Shown: positions 53,627 through 63,875, numbered from the stretch's first letter. The stretch is 64,000 bases of DNA from BMS3ABIN04 sp964553325 (GCA_964553325.1 CAZKKI010000063.1:1-64000); one strand, 5' to 3'. Notes: a model not told the origin generated them from the letters alone. A program made the numbers and translations.

Positions 53627-56600
53627 TTATTTAACAACGGTTTCCGTTACTTTTAATATGCAATTTTCTTCCTCATCGGAAAAATGACAAAATTTACAAT
53701 GAGATAAATCGGGCTTGAAATCGTAACGTCTAATCGTTTCAACAACTTTTTTAACATTACGCCCGAAAACCGTCAGTTCTTTCCGCTTGATGTTTTTAAC
53801 GTAAGTTTTTTCGGGCTTTACGATGAATATTAAACGCAGTTCGAAATTATCAATTTGCGGATACGCTTTACTCAAAACGTAAGCGTAAAATTTTAATTGG
53901 TTGATGTATCCGTTAACCTTATTCGCAAGAGAAATATCATTCACCTCGTCGCTTTTATAATCCACAATAATAATTTTATCGGGTAAAACAATTAACTTAT
54001 CCACAATTCCGTACAGAAAATAATCGTCTTCCGCAGTGTAAATTTCATATTCGTTTTTGTAATTGTGGAATTTTTGTAAAAAGCCAAATTCTTCCGAACG
54101 GTAAAAATTTAATACCTTTTTCAAAATCCGGTTTTTAATTTTTTCCAGTTCGTGTATTATACCGGGATTACCAACCGCTTCCGCCTTCAGCAAATTTTCA
54201 ATTTCTGTCTGCAACATTTCTTCTTTAATTTCCTTTTCCAGCAACGAATGAATAATTCTGCCTTGTACGTCTCCCGAAACCCGCACTTCTTCATCGTCTT
54301 CTTTATAATTAAATTCGTATGTGTTTTTTATGCGCCTGTTCAACGAATGCAATTTCGAATAACCGAGTTCGTAAGTAAGTTTGTATTTTACCGGACACTG
54401 TGAAAACACCGCGATTTTTGATGCCGAAACGATTTCGTTTTTTTCCACATCCGTAATTTTACCGGTATTAATTTTTTTGGGGAATCCGGTTTTAATTTTC
54501 GTTGAGGCGCCGCTTTTTTTCACTTTTACTTCATTAATAATCGGAATATTTAAATTTATATTTATCTTACTTTCAACAAATTTTCCTTCTTTGGGTCCGG
54601 CAACCGTCAGTTCGGTGGAAATTCGATAACTTTCTTCCACCCTATCAGCTTCTAATGTTCCGAATAAAAAGTCCGCAAATGAATTCCGCGGAAAGTTACC
54701 CCTGTTTGCCGTAGCGGAAACAAACAGATAACTTTCGGCTCTCGTTACTCCGACGTACAACAACCTTTTTGTCTCGGCAATTTCCTTTCGGTGTTGGACG
54801 TAATCGGACAACCAGACTATCGGTGCGGCTTTGTAACTTTCGAAGAAACTGTTTAACGGAACTTTTGTCATTATCCCGAAATTTTTATCGATTCTGACCG
54901 ATTTGGATTTGGTGCGGTCTTGCTGTGTTCTGTCGGCTGTTTTAAATAGAAAGACCACTTTGAATTCCAACCCTTTGGCTTTATGCAAAGTCATTAAACT
55001 GACCGCATCGGTATTCTCCAAAATTTTCGCTTGTCCCTCGTCGTCGGTTTTTTCAATCGATTCCGACAAATAATTAACAAAATCGTACAACGTATTAAAA
55101 CTCTGATTAGAAAAAGCATTAGCAATTGAAATAATTTTTTCCAGATTTGCTATTTCCTGCGCAGAGTTTCTTTTTGCAGCGAGAACAGACCAATAACCGG
55201 TATCCTCACAAATCTTTCTGATTAACTTTGCAAAGTTCGAAGATGAAGATTCCCGAATATGCGAATTTATCAAATCCAAGATGCCGGCGGCTTTATTGTT
55301 ATGCAATGAGTAATTCTTAAATTTCTCAAAAAATGTTTCCCCTTCGCATAAAGAAACTTCGAACAATTCAGCGTCGGAAAAAGTATAAAACGGACTTCTT
55401 AACATTCCGACAAACGCTTTATCGTCGTGCGGGTTAAGAAGAAAAGTGAGATAATTACTTATATCGTAAATGATTTGTTTTTGGTAAAATCCTTTTCCGC
55501 CGATAATTATGTAAGGAATGTCATATTTCACAAACTCCTTTTCCAAATCCTCAAAAGCCGAGCGTTTTCTACAAAGGATCGCAATATCCCCGAAGCCGGC
55601 TTTGTTTGTCCGAATCAATTCTAGAATTTTTGCGGTGACAAGTTCGCTTTCGGTCTGACCGTCTTCTTCCTTATCGGCTAACAGAAATTCGATGTAACCT
55701 TGGTCTTCCTTGTTATACGCGCAAACTATTTTTTCATATTCAACTTCATTAAATTCCAGATTCGGTGACTCGAAAAGCTTTTCGAATACATGATTTGTAA
55801 AACCGGCGATGTTCGGCGCCATACGGAAACTGTGCGGCAGTACGAGAGGTGTTCCGTCCCGACTTATTTCCGTTTTGGTTCTGTTAAAAACCTCAAGTTC
55901 GGCACCGCGGAACATGTAAATACTTTGTTTTTCGTCGCCAACCACAAACAAATTACCTTTTCTCAAATTTTCCAGTATCGGCATAAAGATATTATATTGC
56001 ACTTCATTCGTATCTTGGTATTCGTCGATCATTATGTATTCGTACTTTGCTCTGAGTTTTTCTTGAATTTGCGGTTCCCGAATCAATACTTCCGTAAATA
56101 GCAACATATCTTCGTAATCCAGATAGGCGTTATCCGATTTTTTCTTTTGATAAATACCGTATAACTCTTCAAAAACCTTAAGAAAATTCAATCCGAATAA
56201 AGCCAATTGCTTTTCGACCGAAGAATTATCATCATTCAACTCCAGATTTTTAATCGAGTCAAAAAAATTATGGATAAAATTTATTTTGTCGGAAAACCGT
56301 TCGTAATCGGCTGTTGCAAGGTAACCCCGTTTCTTTACGGTTCCGCTCTTTGTAAGCATAATTTCGCTTATATTTTGTAATATTATAATTTTATCAATTA
56401 AAACTTCGGCTTTTTTAACTTCAAGTAATAAGCGGTTTATTGAATCGACGGTTTCATTTTCTTTGTCGGGTGAATAAGCGAAATCGTTTATTTCCCGTAT
56501 GTAGTCAATCACTTTCGAAACATCACCGGCTAAATACTTTTCGAGTTTTCTTTTGAAATCGGTACCGAAATTTTTCGCAACTGTTTCGGGAGAATATTTA

Positions 56601-57172
56601 TAAATATTTTCCTTCACGAAAAATATGTTCTTACGATTTTTTATCGCGGAAGTAAGTTCGTTTACCAATGTAAATTTGGAACCGAAAATTCTAATTAAAT
56701 ATTTTATTTCGTTTTCCAACAATTTCGAGTGAACAAATTCCTTAAATAATTCTTCCGTGCTTTTTTCAATTAGCTCTGCGGAAACGGATTCGTCTATCGG
56801 AATAAAATTAACGTCCAAACCGGCATCGGGTGCATTTTCCTTCAAAATACTTATACAAAAAGAATGGATGGTGGAAATGTTAGCCGATACAAGATTCTGA
56901 CGCATTTTTTCAAGCCGGTAAATTTTTTCTTTCTCTGTTTCAATTTTTAATCTGTCGTTAATTTCTTTGGCAATCCTCGAATATAACTCGGCTGCAGCTT
57001 TTTCCGTAAATGTAATGGCAACGATTTTATCCAAATCGATATTTTCATTAAGGGCAATTTCCACATAACGCTTCGAGAAAACAAAAGTTTTACCCGGACC
57101 GGCATTTGCCGTAAGCGAGATATGCTTGTTATAACCTAATGCCTTTCTTTGATTTTCAGTTAAAATGCTCAT
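53627..57172 (-). CDS. UvrD/AddA-like helicase fused to cysteine-rich RecB-family nuclease
   Basis: This 1181-residue superfamily-1 helicase has Walker A ANAGPGKT (22-29), VAITFTEKAAAELYSR (motif Ia), IMIDEYQDTNEVQ (motif II), VGDEKQSIYMFRGA (III), ALLTLHKAKGLEFKVVF-like motif V (SLMTLHKAKGLEFKVVFLF) and VGVTRAESYLFV (VI). The C-terminal 250 residues are a RecB-type nuclease with GRIIHSLLE, GIVDKL and IVDYKSDE. A cysteine in VFSQCPVKYKL and C1159, C1162, C1171 near the end form the four-Cys pattern of Fe-S nucleases such as AddB. It should process DNA ends for recombination. Its start shares one base with the upstream kinase stop. No AddB partner is in the window. Confidence 0.9.
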   Translation of the reverse strand: MSILTENQRKALGYNKHISLTANAGPGKTFVFSKRYVEIALNENIDLDKIVAITFTEKAAAELYSRIAKEINDRLKIETEKEKIYRLEKMRQNLVSANISTIHSFCISILKENAPDAGLDVNFIPIDESVSAELIEKSTEELFKEFVHSKLLENEIKYLIRIFGSKFTLVNELTSAIKNRKNIFFVKENIYKYSPETVAKNFGTDFKRKLEKYLAGDVSKVIDYIREINDFAYSPDKENETVDSINRLLLEVKKAEVLIDKIIILQNISEIMLTKSGTVKKRGYLATADYERFSDKINFIHNFFDSIKNLELNDDNSSVEKQLALFGLNFLKVFEELYGIYQKKKSDNAYLDYEDMLLFTEVLIREPQIQEKLRAKYEYIMIDEYQDTNEVQYNIFMPILENLRKGNLFVVGDEKQSIYMFRGAELEVFNRTKTEISRDGTPLVLPHSFRMAPNIAGFTNHVFEKLFESPNLEFNEVEYEKIVCAYNKEDQGYIEFLLADKEEDGQTESELVTAKILELIRTNKAGFGDIAILCRKRSAFEDLEKEFVKYDIPYIIIGGKGFYQKQIIYDISNYLTFLLNPHDDKAFVGMLRSPFYTFSDAELFEVSLCEGETFFEKFKNYSLHNNKAAGILDLINSHIRESSSSNFAKLIRKICEDTGYWSVLAAKRNSAQEIANLEKIISIANAFSNQSFNTLYDFVNYLSESIEKTDDEGQAKILENTDAVSLMTLHKAKGLEFKVVFLFKTADRTQQDRTKSKSVRIDKNFGIMTKVPLNSFFESYKAAPIVWLSDYVQHRKEIAETKRLLYVGVTRAESYLFVSATANRGNFPRNSFADFLFGTLEADRVEESYRISTELTVAGPKEGKFVESKININLNIPIINEVKVKKSGASTKIKTGFPKKINTGKITDVEKNEIVSASKIAVFSQCPVKYKLTYELGYSKLHSLNRRIKNTYEFNYKEDDEEVRVSGDVQGRIIHSLLEKEIKEEMLQTEIENLLKAEAVGNPGIIHELEKIKNRILKKVLNFYRSEEFGFLQKFHNYKNEYEIYTAEDDYFLYGIVDKLIVLPDKIIIVDYKSDEVNDISLANKVNGYINQLKFYAYVLSKAYPQIDNFELRLIFIVKPEKTYVKNIKRKELTVFGRNVKKVVETIRRYDFKPDLSHCKFCHFSDEEENCILKVTETVVK

Positions 57173-60100
57173 TATTTAATTTTTAACCTTAATAAAATCG
57201 TGGTTCCGCTCGAATCGGTCTTTTCGACTTCGATTGAGCCGCCAATTGATTCGAGAAATTTTTTCGCCATGCTTAACCCGATTCCGGTTCCCTGTTCTTT
57301 GGTTGTAAAATTCATATCGAATATTTTATCAACAACCGATTCGTCAATGCCCGTACCGTTATCCGATATTCTGATTTCAAAACTGTTTCCCGACAATGAA
57401 GTCGAAACAATAATCTTAGTTGCTTTTGCTTGAATCGAGTTTCTGATAATATTGATAATTGTTCGTTTTAACTGATCGGCATCGGCGGAAACCGTTACGT
57501 TGCCGGTGTTTTTTATCAGTTCAATTTCAACATTTTCATCGGAAAATAAATTAATCGCATCTCCGATAATATCGACCGGATTAATATTTTCCACTTTTAC
57601 CGCAGGCATTCTTGCAAACCGTGAGAATTCGGATGCGATATTGCCTAATGTTTCTATTTGCGAAATTATGGTTGTTGTTACTTTCTTAAAAATCTCATCA
57701 AACTTTTTCGATTTATCGTTATAAGCGGCAATCAATTGTTGAGTGGCAAGTTTCATGGGGGTTAAAGGATTTTTTATTTCATGTGCCACTTGTTTCGCCA
57801 TTTCTTTCCATGCCGCTTCGCGTTCCACCTCCGCCAATAAAATCTGATTCTTCTTCAATTCTTTAACCATGTAGTTGAAACCATCAACCAATCCTTTTAC
57901 TTCTCCTTTCACGTTTTCGTCCAGTTCGATATTTAAATCACCGCTTGCTACCGATTTTGTTGCTCGTGTTAACTTTCTAATCGGTTTGGAAATTTGATTT
58001 GCCAGAATCGTACTAAGCAAAAGTACGAGAAGTACCGCAAGCGAATAATTAACAATTAAAAAAGCATCAACTTCATTTCCCGACATGGGTAAAAGAATTT
58101 TATTAAACGCATCGCTTACTTTTATAATGTAATCTTTTCCGCGCAATTCCGTATAATAATAAAATGAATTGTGTCCGTAATTTTCAATCTTCTCTTTGGT
58201 AATGAAATCTTGCGAGCCGTGTTTCATTATGTTTAAATAAGCTTCGGGATTAATTATTTGAGGAATCAATCCGATTTGATAGAATAAGCTTTCCGTACTG
58301 TAAGTCGTATATTTCGGATTGAAAACCGTGTAATTTATATTCAAATCCTTTGCCGCTTGATCGAAAACATTTAACAAATCGGGATACGTTTCTTCCGATC
58401 TCGAATTAACGTAAGATTCTATTCTGTAAGCGCGTTTGCCCAATTTGTAAAAAATCGCTTCCCTGTTTTTCTCTTCGGTAAGGTTGCGAAAATAAACCGC
58501 CAATAAAATCAGCGGGATAATCGATATAACCAAAAACGCTATTAATAGCTTTGCACGGAGCGATACTACTATTTTCTCTCTTCGTAAAAACTTGTATAGA
58601 AGAATTAAACCGGTAATTACCAAAATTAAAATCGAGTGGAAAAAGATTACCGTGAAGAAATCGAACAAGTACCGGGATAAATTTTTCTTTTCAACGGCAA
58701 AAATCAGATTTTTGGTTTTTGAGTTTTGCCTTGCCGCTATTGAATAAAACAGATAATCGCTATCGCTTATTTTAAGTTCAAACCACTTCTCTTTTTTATC
58801 GGTTAACCCTGCGGTTTTTATCGCCGAAACTTCGGTGTCGGAAAGTTTAATATTTCCGATTACGTTTTTTAATGAACCGTTAACGAACTCCAGAATTTTT
58901 ATTTCATCCAATCCAACAATCAACTTTTGTCTCATCGGCGGAGGAGCTAAAAATTTAGGAAGATCATTAAACGTAAAATTCGTAATATCAAAAACTATTG
59001 AACATTCCAAATAACCGAGAAGCGAGTAATCGTCTTTAACGGGAAATATACCTTTCAGCAGCAATCCTTCGTTTTCATTTATTTCTTTTCGCAATATTCG
59101 TACGTCGTTAATCCCTTCCGGATTTTCTTCCCATCCGTTCAATTCTATATCTTCCGTTACAATGCCGAAACCGCCGAGAATTTCTTTCTTATAATTTAAA
59201 ATATTTATGTTTGAGTTAATGGCTTCGCGCTGCAAAGGACTTTTCGTCCAAATTTTAAACGCAGAAGCATCGAAGTTGGAATTTTCCGAGCTCAATGCCC
59301 GTTCCGATTCTTCCCGACTGAAATCGCTAAGCAACGTTTCCGTAATTAAAAATCTCAACCAGCTTTCGTTAGGTTTAATCAGTTCGGTCGCGTAAATTTT
59401 TATCGATTCCTTTTCCAGCTGCTCGTTGAAGTGCAGCATCATCATAACCGATAAAACCGAACCGGCAAATAATGTAAACATCCAATAAAGTAATTTTTTG
59501 GAAAGCAAATCGGTTGCGAGTAGTGTTAAGAATAAAGTAAATGTAATAAATAAAAATCTTATTGCATGTGTTGCCTGTGGTTCGCGTTGAAAAACATCGA
59601 ACAAGTAACCGGAAAGTTGCAAAAGAGTAAAAATTATTAAAGTATAAAGCACTCGTGAATTATTTCTTTTGTAAAAAGCGAAATAAAGTAAACTCAGCAA
59701 AAGCACACCGGCGGAAATAAATACAAACCCGATTATTAACACGTTTGCCAGCATAAATCCTTTCACGGGTTCGGGAATAATCACGTATTCTTTAAAATAG
59801 ATAATCGTCGAATCGAACATTATACTTTTCATCGTTGCACCGAAAGCACGGTAAACAAGTAAATAAACAAAAAGCGCCGGAATGAGAACCGCCAATTTCA
59901 TAGGCAAACCGAAGCCGGAAATCGGCATCAAAATTTTGCTTTCATTCTCGAAAACAAAGTTGAATACCCTCATTAAAATAAAAGCCATAAAAAGTGCGGT
60001 AATAAACAATTCCGCGGGCGATCTGACCATGCTGTATGCAAATCGAGATGCGAAGTAAGCCGGATTAGTAAAATCTGCCGGGAATATAAATTCCGAAATA

Positions 60101-60987
60101 CCCGAAATAAAAAGTAAAACCCGTAAACCCGAAATGTAAACTACAAAAACAATGATGCGAGAAAATCTTGTTTTTGCGAACAGACCGTTTAACCAAAGCA
60201 GCAAACCGATAATCAAATAAATTAAAATTAAAAGAGAATATTCCGCAAAAATAAATTCTTTTCTTACCGAAGAAAGATAAACATCCAAAGTCGGTTTTTT
60301 AAAAGAGACAACACCGATTTTATTTCCGCGATTGTTTAATAATTCGAACGAATAATAGCGACCGTCTTTAATCTCTGAGGCGGAAGCGGAATAATCTACA
60401 CTAAACTCGGTGTTAAATTTATTTCTTAACTCTTCGGTAAAGTTGATATTCTCAAAAAATCGGTTCTGAAGTCTGTATTCTTTTTCTATCGGCAAAAACA
60501 ACGAAACCAAATAATTTATTTCGCCGTTTGTTACGGAATCGGTTAACGAAAGTAAAATAACCAAATCGGATTTAACAAAACCGGTTTCGCCCAAACTCGC
60601 AGTGGCCGAATCCGTTTGAAAAACTTCGGGGAAATATTTACCCGACCAAACAAATTCGGAATCCGCATCCGATGATATCCGAAGAGCAATTCTCTCCGGT
60701 AGTTTTTCTTTTACGAATGCAAATAATCCGGTTTGCGAATTGCGACGGTTCTTCAATTGATTTTTAACCGACCGAAAAGCCGAAAGAAGTGAATCTTGTT
60801 TTGCGGAAAAAATTTTCCGGGTTTCGTTTGTTATATGTTCAATCTCGTTCTTTAATTCGTTTTCCCAATTGTTTTTCTTATTTTCGACAAAAAAGGATTT
60901 GGAAAGTGCCAAAACCGCAACGGAAATAAAAAGAACACCAATAAGGATTATATGTAACTTGTTACGTTTTATTAAGGAAGGAAACAT
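57172..60987 (-). CDS. very large NtrY-like membrane sensor histidine kinase
   Basis: This protein of about 1271 residues has an N-terminal membrane helix (about 14-30), a periplasmic domain, a run of about 10 membrane helices (about 250-520), a second extracytoplasmic region, further helices, a HAMP domain (LANQISKPIRKLTRATKSVASGDL), HisKA with WKEMAKQVAHEIKNPLTPMK (phospho-accepting His) and HATPase_c (IIRNSIQAKATKIIVS, SDNGTGIDESVVDKIF, GTGIGLSMAKKFLESIGG). The QVAHEIKNPLTPMKLA form is that of NtrY kinases. The multi-helix input region is not one I recognise. ATG at 60987 is preferred over an in-frame TTG at 60990. No response regulator is nearby. Confidence 0.88.
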   Translation of the reverse strand: MFPSLIKRNKLHIILIGVLFISVAVLALSKSFFVENKKNNWENELKNEIEHITNETRKIFSAKQDSLLSAFRSVKNQLKNRRNSQTGLFAFVKEKLPERIALRISSDADSEFVWSGKYFPEVFQTDSATASLGETGFVKSDLVILLSLTDSVTNGEINYLVSLFLPIEKEYRLQNRFFENINFTEELRNKFNTEFSVDYSASASEIKDGRYYSFELLNNRGNKIGVVSFKKPTLDVYLSSVRKEFIFAEYSLLILIYLIIGLLLWLNGLFAKTRFSRIIVFVVYISGLRVLLFISGISEFIFPADFTNPAYFASRFAYSMVRSPAELFITALFMAFILMRVFNFVFENESKILMPISGFGLPMKLAVLIPALFVYLLVYRAFGATMKSIMFDSTIIYFKEYVIIPEPVKGFMLANVLIIGFVFISAGVLLLSLLYFAFYKRNNSRVLYTLIIFTLLQLSGYLFDVFQREPQATHAIRFLFITFTLFLTLLATDLLSKKLLYWMFTLFAGSVLSVMMMLHFNEQLEKESIKIYATELIKPNESWLRFLITETLLSDFSREESERALSSENSNFDASAFKIWTKSPLQREAINSNINILNYKKEILGGFGIVTEDIELNGWEENPEGINDVRILRKEINENEGLLLKGIFPVKDDYSLLGYLECSIVFDITNFTFNDLPKFLAPPPMRQKLIVGLDEIKILEFVNGSLKNVIGNIKLSDTEVSAIKTAGLTDKKEKWFELKISDSDYLFYSIAARQNSKTKNLIFAVEKKNLSRYLFDFFTVIFFHSILILVITGLILLYKFLRREKIVVSLRAKLLIAFLVISIIPLILLAVYFRNLTEEKNREAIFYKLGKRAYRIESYVNSRSEETYPDLLNVFDQAAKDLNINYTVFNPKYTTYSTESLFYQIGLIPQIINPEAYLNIMKHGSQDFITKEKIENYGHNSFYYYTELRGKDYIIKVSDAFNKILLPMSGNEVDAFLIVNYSLAVLLVLLLSTILANQISKPIRKLTRATKSVASGDLNIELDENVKGEVKGLVDGFNYMVKELKKNQILLAEVEREAAWKEMAKQVAHEIKNPLTPMKLATQQLIAAYNDKSKKFDEIFKKVTTTIISQIETLGNIASEFSRFARMPAVKVENINPVDIIGDAINLFSDENVEIELIKNTGNVTVSADADQLKRTIINIIRNSIQAKATKIIVSTSLSGNSFEIRISDNGTGIDESVVDKIFDMNFTTKEQGTGIGLSMAKKFLESIGGSIEVEKTDSSGTTILLRLKIK

Positions 60988-60991
60988 CAAT

Positions 60992-61426
60992 TTAGTTGAT
61001 AGTTATTTGAACTATTACCCACTCACCGTTTTTTTTCTCCAACGAAATAAATGCAAGCGCCGTGCCGTTCATTCCGTTATGCTTAAAAGTCAATTCGCCG
61101 GAAGCACTCGGGAAATTCCCTTCTGCGGAAATATTTTTATATCCGAAGCTTACAACTTCGTATGAATCAAAAAAATCTTTAAGAACAAAATACGCTTGGT
61201 TAGGCGAAAAATAATCAGCCACGCCGTTTCTCAGTTTAATTAAAACATCACCTTTAAAATGTTTTGTAAACTCGGATACATCGTTATAAATCACTCCGTT
61301 TCTAAAATCATCAAAAATTTCAGCTGGTTCGGTTTGTTGCAAATTTATTATCACTTCGGCGTTTAAATTCAATCCTCCGCAAAAAATCGACAAAACAAAC
61401 AACAATTTCACAATATTTTTTTTCAT
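60992..61426 (-). CDS. exported DUF4783-like protein
   Basis: This 144-residue protein has a signal peptide (MKKNIVKLLFVLSIFCGGLNLNA) and a mature cystatin/NTF2-sized domain: PAEIFDDFRNG, FKGDVLIKLRNG, YFSPNQAYFVLKDFF, ELTFKHNG and a WVIVQITI end. The pattern matches the Bacteroidota family DUF4783 as I know it, with the DFF and GxAxxFxxxK-like landmarks. Function is unknown. It is 4 nt upstream of the NtrY-like kinase ATG, so it could be an input partner of that sensor. It has its own short spacer and follows a strong terminator. Confidence 0.75.
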   Translation of the reverse strand: MKKNIVKLLFVLSIFCGGLNLNAEVIINLQQTEPAEIFDDFRNGVIYNDVSEFTKHFKGDVLIKLRNGVADYFSPNQAYFVLKDFFDSYEVVSFGYKNISAEGNFPSASGELTFKHNGMNGTALAFISLEKKNGEWVIVQITIN

Positions 61427-61469
61427 CGTTGTTTCTCTTTTTAATAATTAAAATAATCAAAAGATAAGA

Positions 61470-61501
61470 AAAAAGCATACCGTTTTTTCGATATGCTTTT
61501 T
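61470..61501 (-). terminator. strong intrinsic terminator after the FN3 lipoprotein gene
   Basis: A 13-bp hairpin (arms 61470-61482 and 61489-61501, one G-T pair) has a 6-nt loop of A on the minus strand. The 3' arm on the minus strand ends TATGCTTTTTTCTT, giving a good U tract; the plus strand also reads into T. It lies 10 nt beyond the stop of the lipoprotein gene, and marks the boundary with the DUF4783/kinase/helicase group. Confidence 0.88.
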
Positions 61502-61510
61502 ACACCGGGG

Positions 61511-62359
61511 TTATCTTTTCTTTTTTATATTTGGCGGAACAACACGTTTTTCGGGAACGGCTCTAAGTTTCAATTGCGGTTCGCCTTCAAGCAATTGGTA
61601 AGCCCAATCGAACACCATTCTTTGATTCGTTAAATCTTTGATTCTGATTTTCGCAAAATGATTATCCCAAGTCCATATTACATACGTGTGTCCAGCAATC
61701 GCTTCAACGTACTTTACATTTTCTCCTTCGTTCAGAGGCACCCATCCGGAAAGAGGCGCTTCCGTAATTTCGTTAATGTCGTATGTCGGACCCATATCTT
61801 GAATATCGGTATCGTCCCAAACATTAATGTATAAAACACCGTCGTAATTTTCGAAAAACATATCGGCTGAAAATTGATCGGTATTTTCATCAAACGGAAC
61901 AACGGCGTATTCGCTAAAGTCGTACCCTGAAATATCCGGAAAAGCGTTATAATCGTATATCTTTTGATTCTTACCCTCGGGTCTTGCAACACCGTAAACT
62001 TCATCGTAACTCAGTTCGCTCTCGTTCCCGTTAAAATCGTATGCGGCAACGGCATAATAATATCGCACTCCGTTCTCCGCCTCGTAATCAACATAAGAGT
62101 TAAATTCCGTACTACCGATTAAAATGTATTCGCCCCAATAACTGTCGGAATAATAAACATTATAACCGGCTATGTCGCTTTCGCGGTTATAGTCCCAAGT
62201 AATTTCAACAAGATTATCACCGACAAATGTTTTCACGTTTTCCGGTGGTGCCGGCGGTGAATTATCGTAATAAGTTTTGAATTCCTGGCATCCGGAAAAA
62301 ATAACCGCCGTAAAAATTAAAGCCGTTACAAATCCATTAATTTTTTTTCCGGTTTTCAT
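61511..62359 (-). CDS. FN3-domain lipoprotein
   Basis: This 282-residue lipoprotein has a signal peptide with lipobox VIFSGCQE (acylated C24) and a fibronectin type III domain (about 33-125, PPAPPENVKTFVGDNLVEITW, GYNVYYSD, RYYYAVAAYDFNGNES). A further 150 residues of unrecognised beta-type sequence end in a Lys-rich tail. Start ATG at 62359 is preceded by TGAGGTG; the frame extends 16 codons upstream but without a signal peptide fit. It probably faces the periplasm or cell surface. I do not recognise the C-terminal half. Confidence 0.82.
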   Translation of the reverse strand: MKTGKKINGFVTALIFTAVIFSGCQEFKTYYDNSPPAPPENVKTFVGDNLVEITWDYNRESDIAGYNVYYSDSYWGEYILIGSTEFNSYVDYEAENGVRYYYAVAAYDFNGNESELSYDEVYGVARPEGKNQKIYDYNAFPDISGYDFSEYAVVPFDENTDQFSADMFFENYDGVLYINVWDDTDIQDMGPTYDINEITEAPLSGWVPLNEGENVKYVEAIAGHTYVIWTWDNHFAKIRIKDLTNQRMVFDWAYQLLEGEPQLKLRAVPEKRVVPPNIKKKR

Positions 62360-62567
62360 CTTACACCTCAAAGTTTGTTCAATCCGGTAATGCAATTGAA
62401 GTGCCAAATCAAAAAGTTACAAAAACGGGTTAAAACGGAGAAAATTAAAAGGTAACCGGACTAAATTGTACTATTGAAAAATTGGCAGTGTATATTAAAG
62501 TAAACAGCCGTGTTGGGAACCGGTTTAACGGTAAAGCAGAGGTTTTAACTTAGGCGATTTTTCCTAA

Positions 62568-63854
62568 TTATATTTCGAAAAATTCATCGTTGTAAAACAT
62601 CTTACGGTTATTAATTACTGCAACGGATTTCCCCGTTAGTAGTCTTTTATCGAACGGCGAATTTTTCGATTTCGATTTAAATTTGGAAACGTCTACCGTC
62701 CATACTTCGTCCGGATCAAAAATCGTCAGATTGGCTTTTTCACCTTTTTTGATTCGCGGTACGGGTAAATTTAATATTTTCCTCGGATTTACTGCGAACT
62801 TTTCTACAATTTGTTTCAGCGAAAGATGACCTTTATGTACCAATTCGGTAATTGCCAAACCGAGTTGGGTTTCCAAACCGATTATACCGTTCGGCGCAAG
62901 TGTAAATTCCATATCTTTTTCCTCCGGCGAATGCGGTGCATGATCGCTGGCGATACAATCTATCGTACCGTCTTTCAATCCTTCTATTACGGCTTTAACA
63001 TCTTCCTCGGTTCTTAAAGGCGGATTCATTTTAAAATTCGTATCGAACGATTTCAGTTGCTCTTCGGTTAAAGTGAAATGATGCGGAGTTACTTCCGCCG
63101 TAACTTTCAATCCTTTTTTCTTTGCTTGTCTAACCAATTCAACAGCATTTTTTGTACTGATATGCGCAATATGAATTCTACCACCGGTGTATTCAACCAT
63201 TAAAATATCCCGCATTACGGTTAAGTCTTCCGCTACCGAAGGAACGGGGGGCAAACCGAGCATTGTAGAGGTAACACCTTCGTTCATCGAACCGCCCGCC
63301 AGCGATTCGTCCTCGCAATGTTCGATAATCGGTTTATCGTACATTTGGGAATATTCGAGTGCTTTTCTAAGAACTGCAGCGGTTTTTACGGCAACTCCGT
63401 CGTCCGAAAAAGCAACGGCACCGGCTTCCACAAGTTCCGCCATCGGAGCAAGAGTTTCTCCTTTTCTACCAAGCGTTACAGCGCCAATCGGATTTACTTC
63501 TACCAAATGATTTGCCGCTTTTTGATTTATCAAATTAATTACTTCCGCGGAATCAATAGCCGGTTCGGTATTGGGCATACACGCAATTCCGGTAAAGCCT
63601 CCGGCTGCAGCCGAGTTACTGCCGGTAACAACGGTTTCTTCGTCTTCCCTTCCGGGTTCGCGTAAGTGAACATGCATATCGTAAAATCCCGGTGAAACAT
63701 ATTTCCCCGATAAGTTAAAAGTTTTATCGACCGAAACTGACTCGAGGTTGTCTTCAACTTCCGTGATAAAACCGTCTTCGATTAAAATATCTTTCATTCC
63801 TTCAATATTTTCAGAAGGATCGATAACGTTTACGTTTTTTAATAAAATTTTCAT
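62568..63854 (-). CDS. pyrC: dihydroorotase
   Basis: This 428-residue class I (long) dihydroorotase cyclises N-carbamoyl-L-aspartate to dihydroorotate in pyrimidine synthesis. Zinc ligands are seen in DMHVHLREPGREDEETV, IEHCEDESL, HIAHISTKNAVEL and the catalytic ASDHAPHSPEEK. The GFTGIACMPNTEPAID segment is also typical. It follows the pyrB end by 21 nt, so a pyrBC operon is likely. The ribosome site is weak (AAAAAG). The 208-nt stretch between this stop and the lipoprotein start holds nothing clear to me. Confidence 0.96.
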   Translation of the reverse strand: MKILLKNVNVIDPSENIEGMKDILIEDGFITEVEDNLESVSVDKTFNLSGKYVSPGFYDMHVHLREPGREDEETVVTGSNSAAAGGFTGIACMPNTEPAIDSAEVINLINQKAANHLVEVNPIGAVTLGRKGETLAPMAELVEAGAVAFSDDGVAVKTAAVLRKALEYSQMYDKPIIEHCEDESLAGGSMNEGVTSTMLGLPPVPSVAEDLTVMRDILMVEYTGGRIHIAHISTKNAVELVRQAKKKGLKVTAEVTPHHFTLTEEQLKSFDTNFKMNPPLRTEEDVKAVIEGLKDGTIDCIASDHAPHSPEEKDMEFTLAPNGIIGLETQLGLAITELVHKGHLSLKQIVEKFAVNPRKILNLPVPRIKKGEKANLTIFDPDEVWTVDVSKFKSKSKNSPFDKRLLTGKSVAVINNRKMFYNDEFFEI

Positions 63855-63875
63855 CTTTTTTATTTTATTATTCGA

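Noticed and set aside
53627..57172. Suspected shortened Walker A motif in the helicase
   Set aside because: ANAGPGKT has the same length as the ASAGTGKT form of RecB, so it is a normal motif.
62360..62567. Promoter or terminator between pyrC and the lipoprotein gene
   Set aside because: Only a 4-bp ACCG/CGGT pairing without a T tail and no clear -35/-10 pair could be found.
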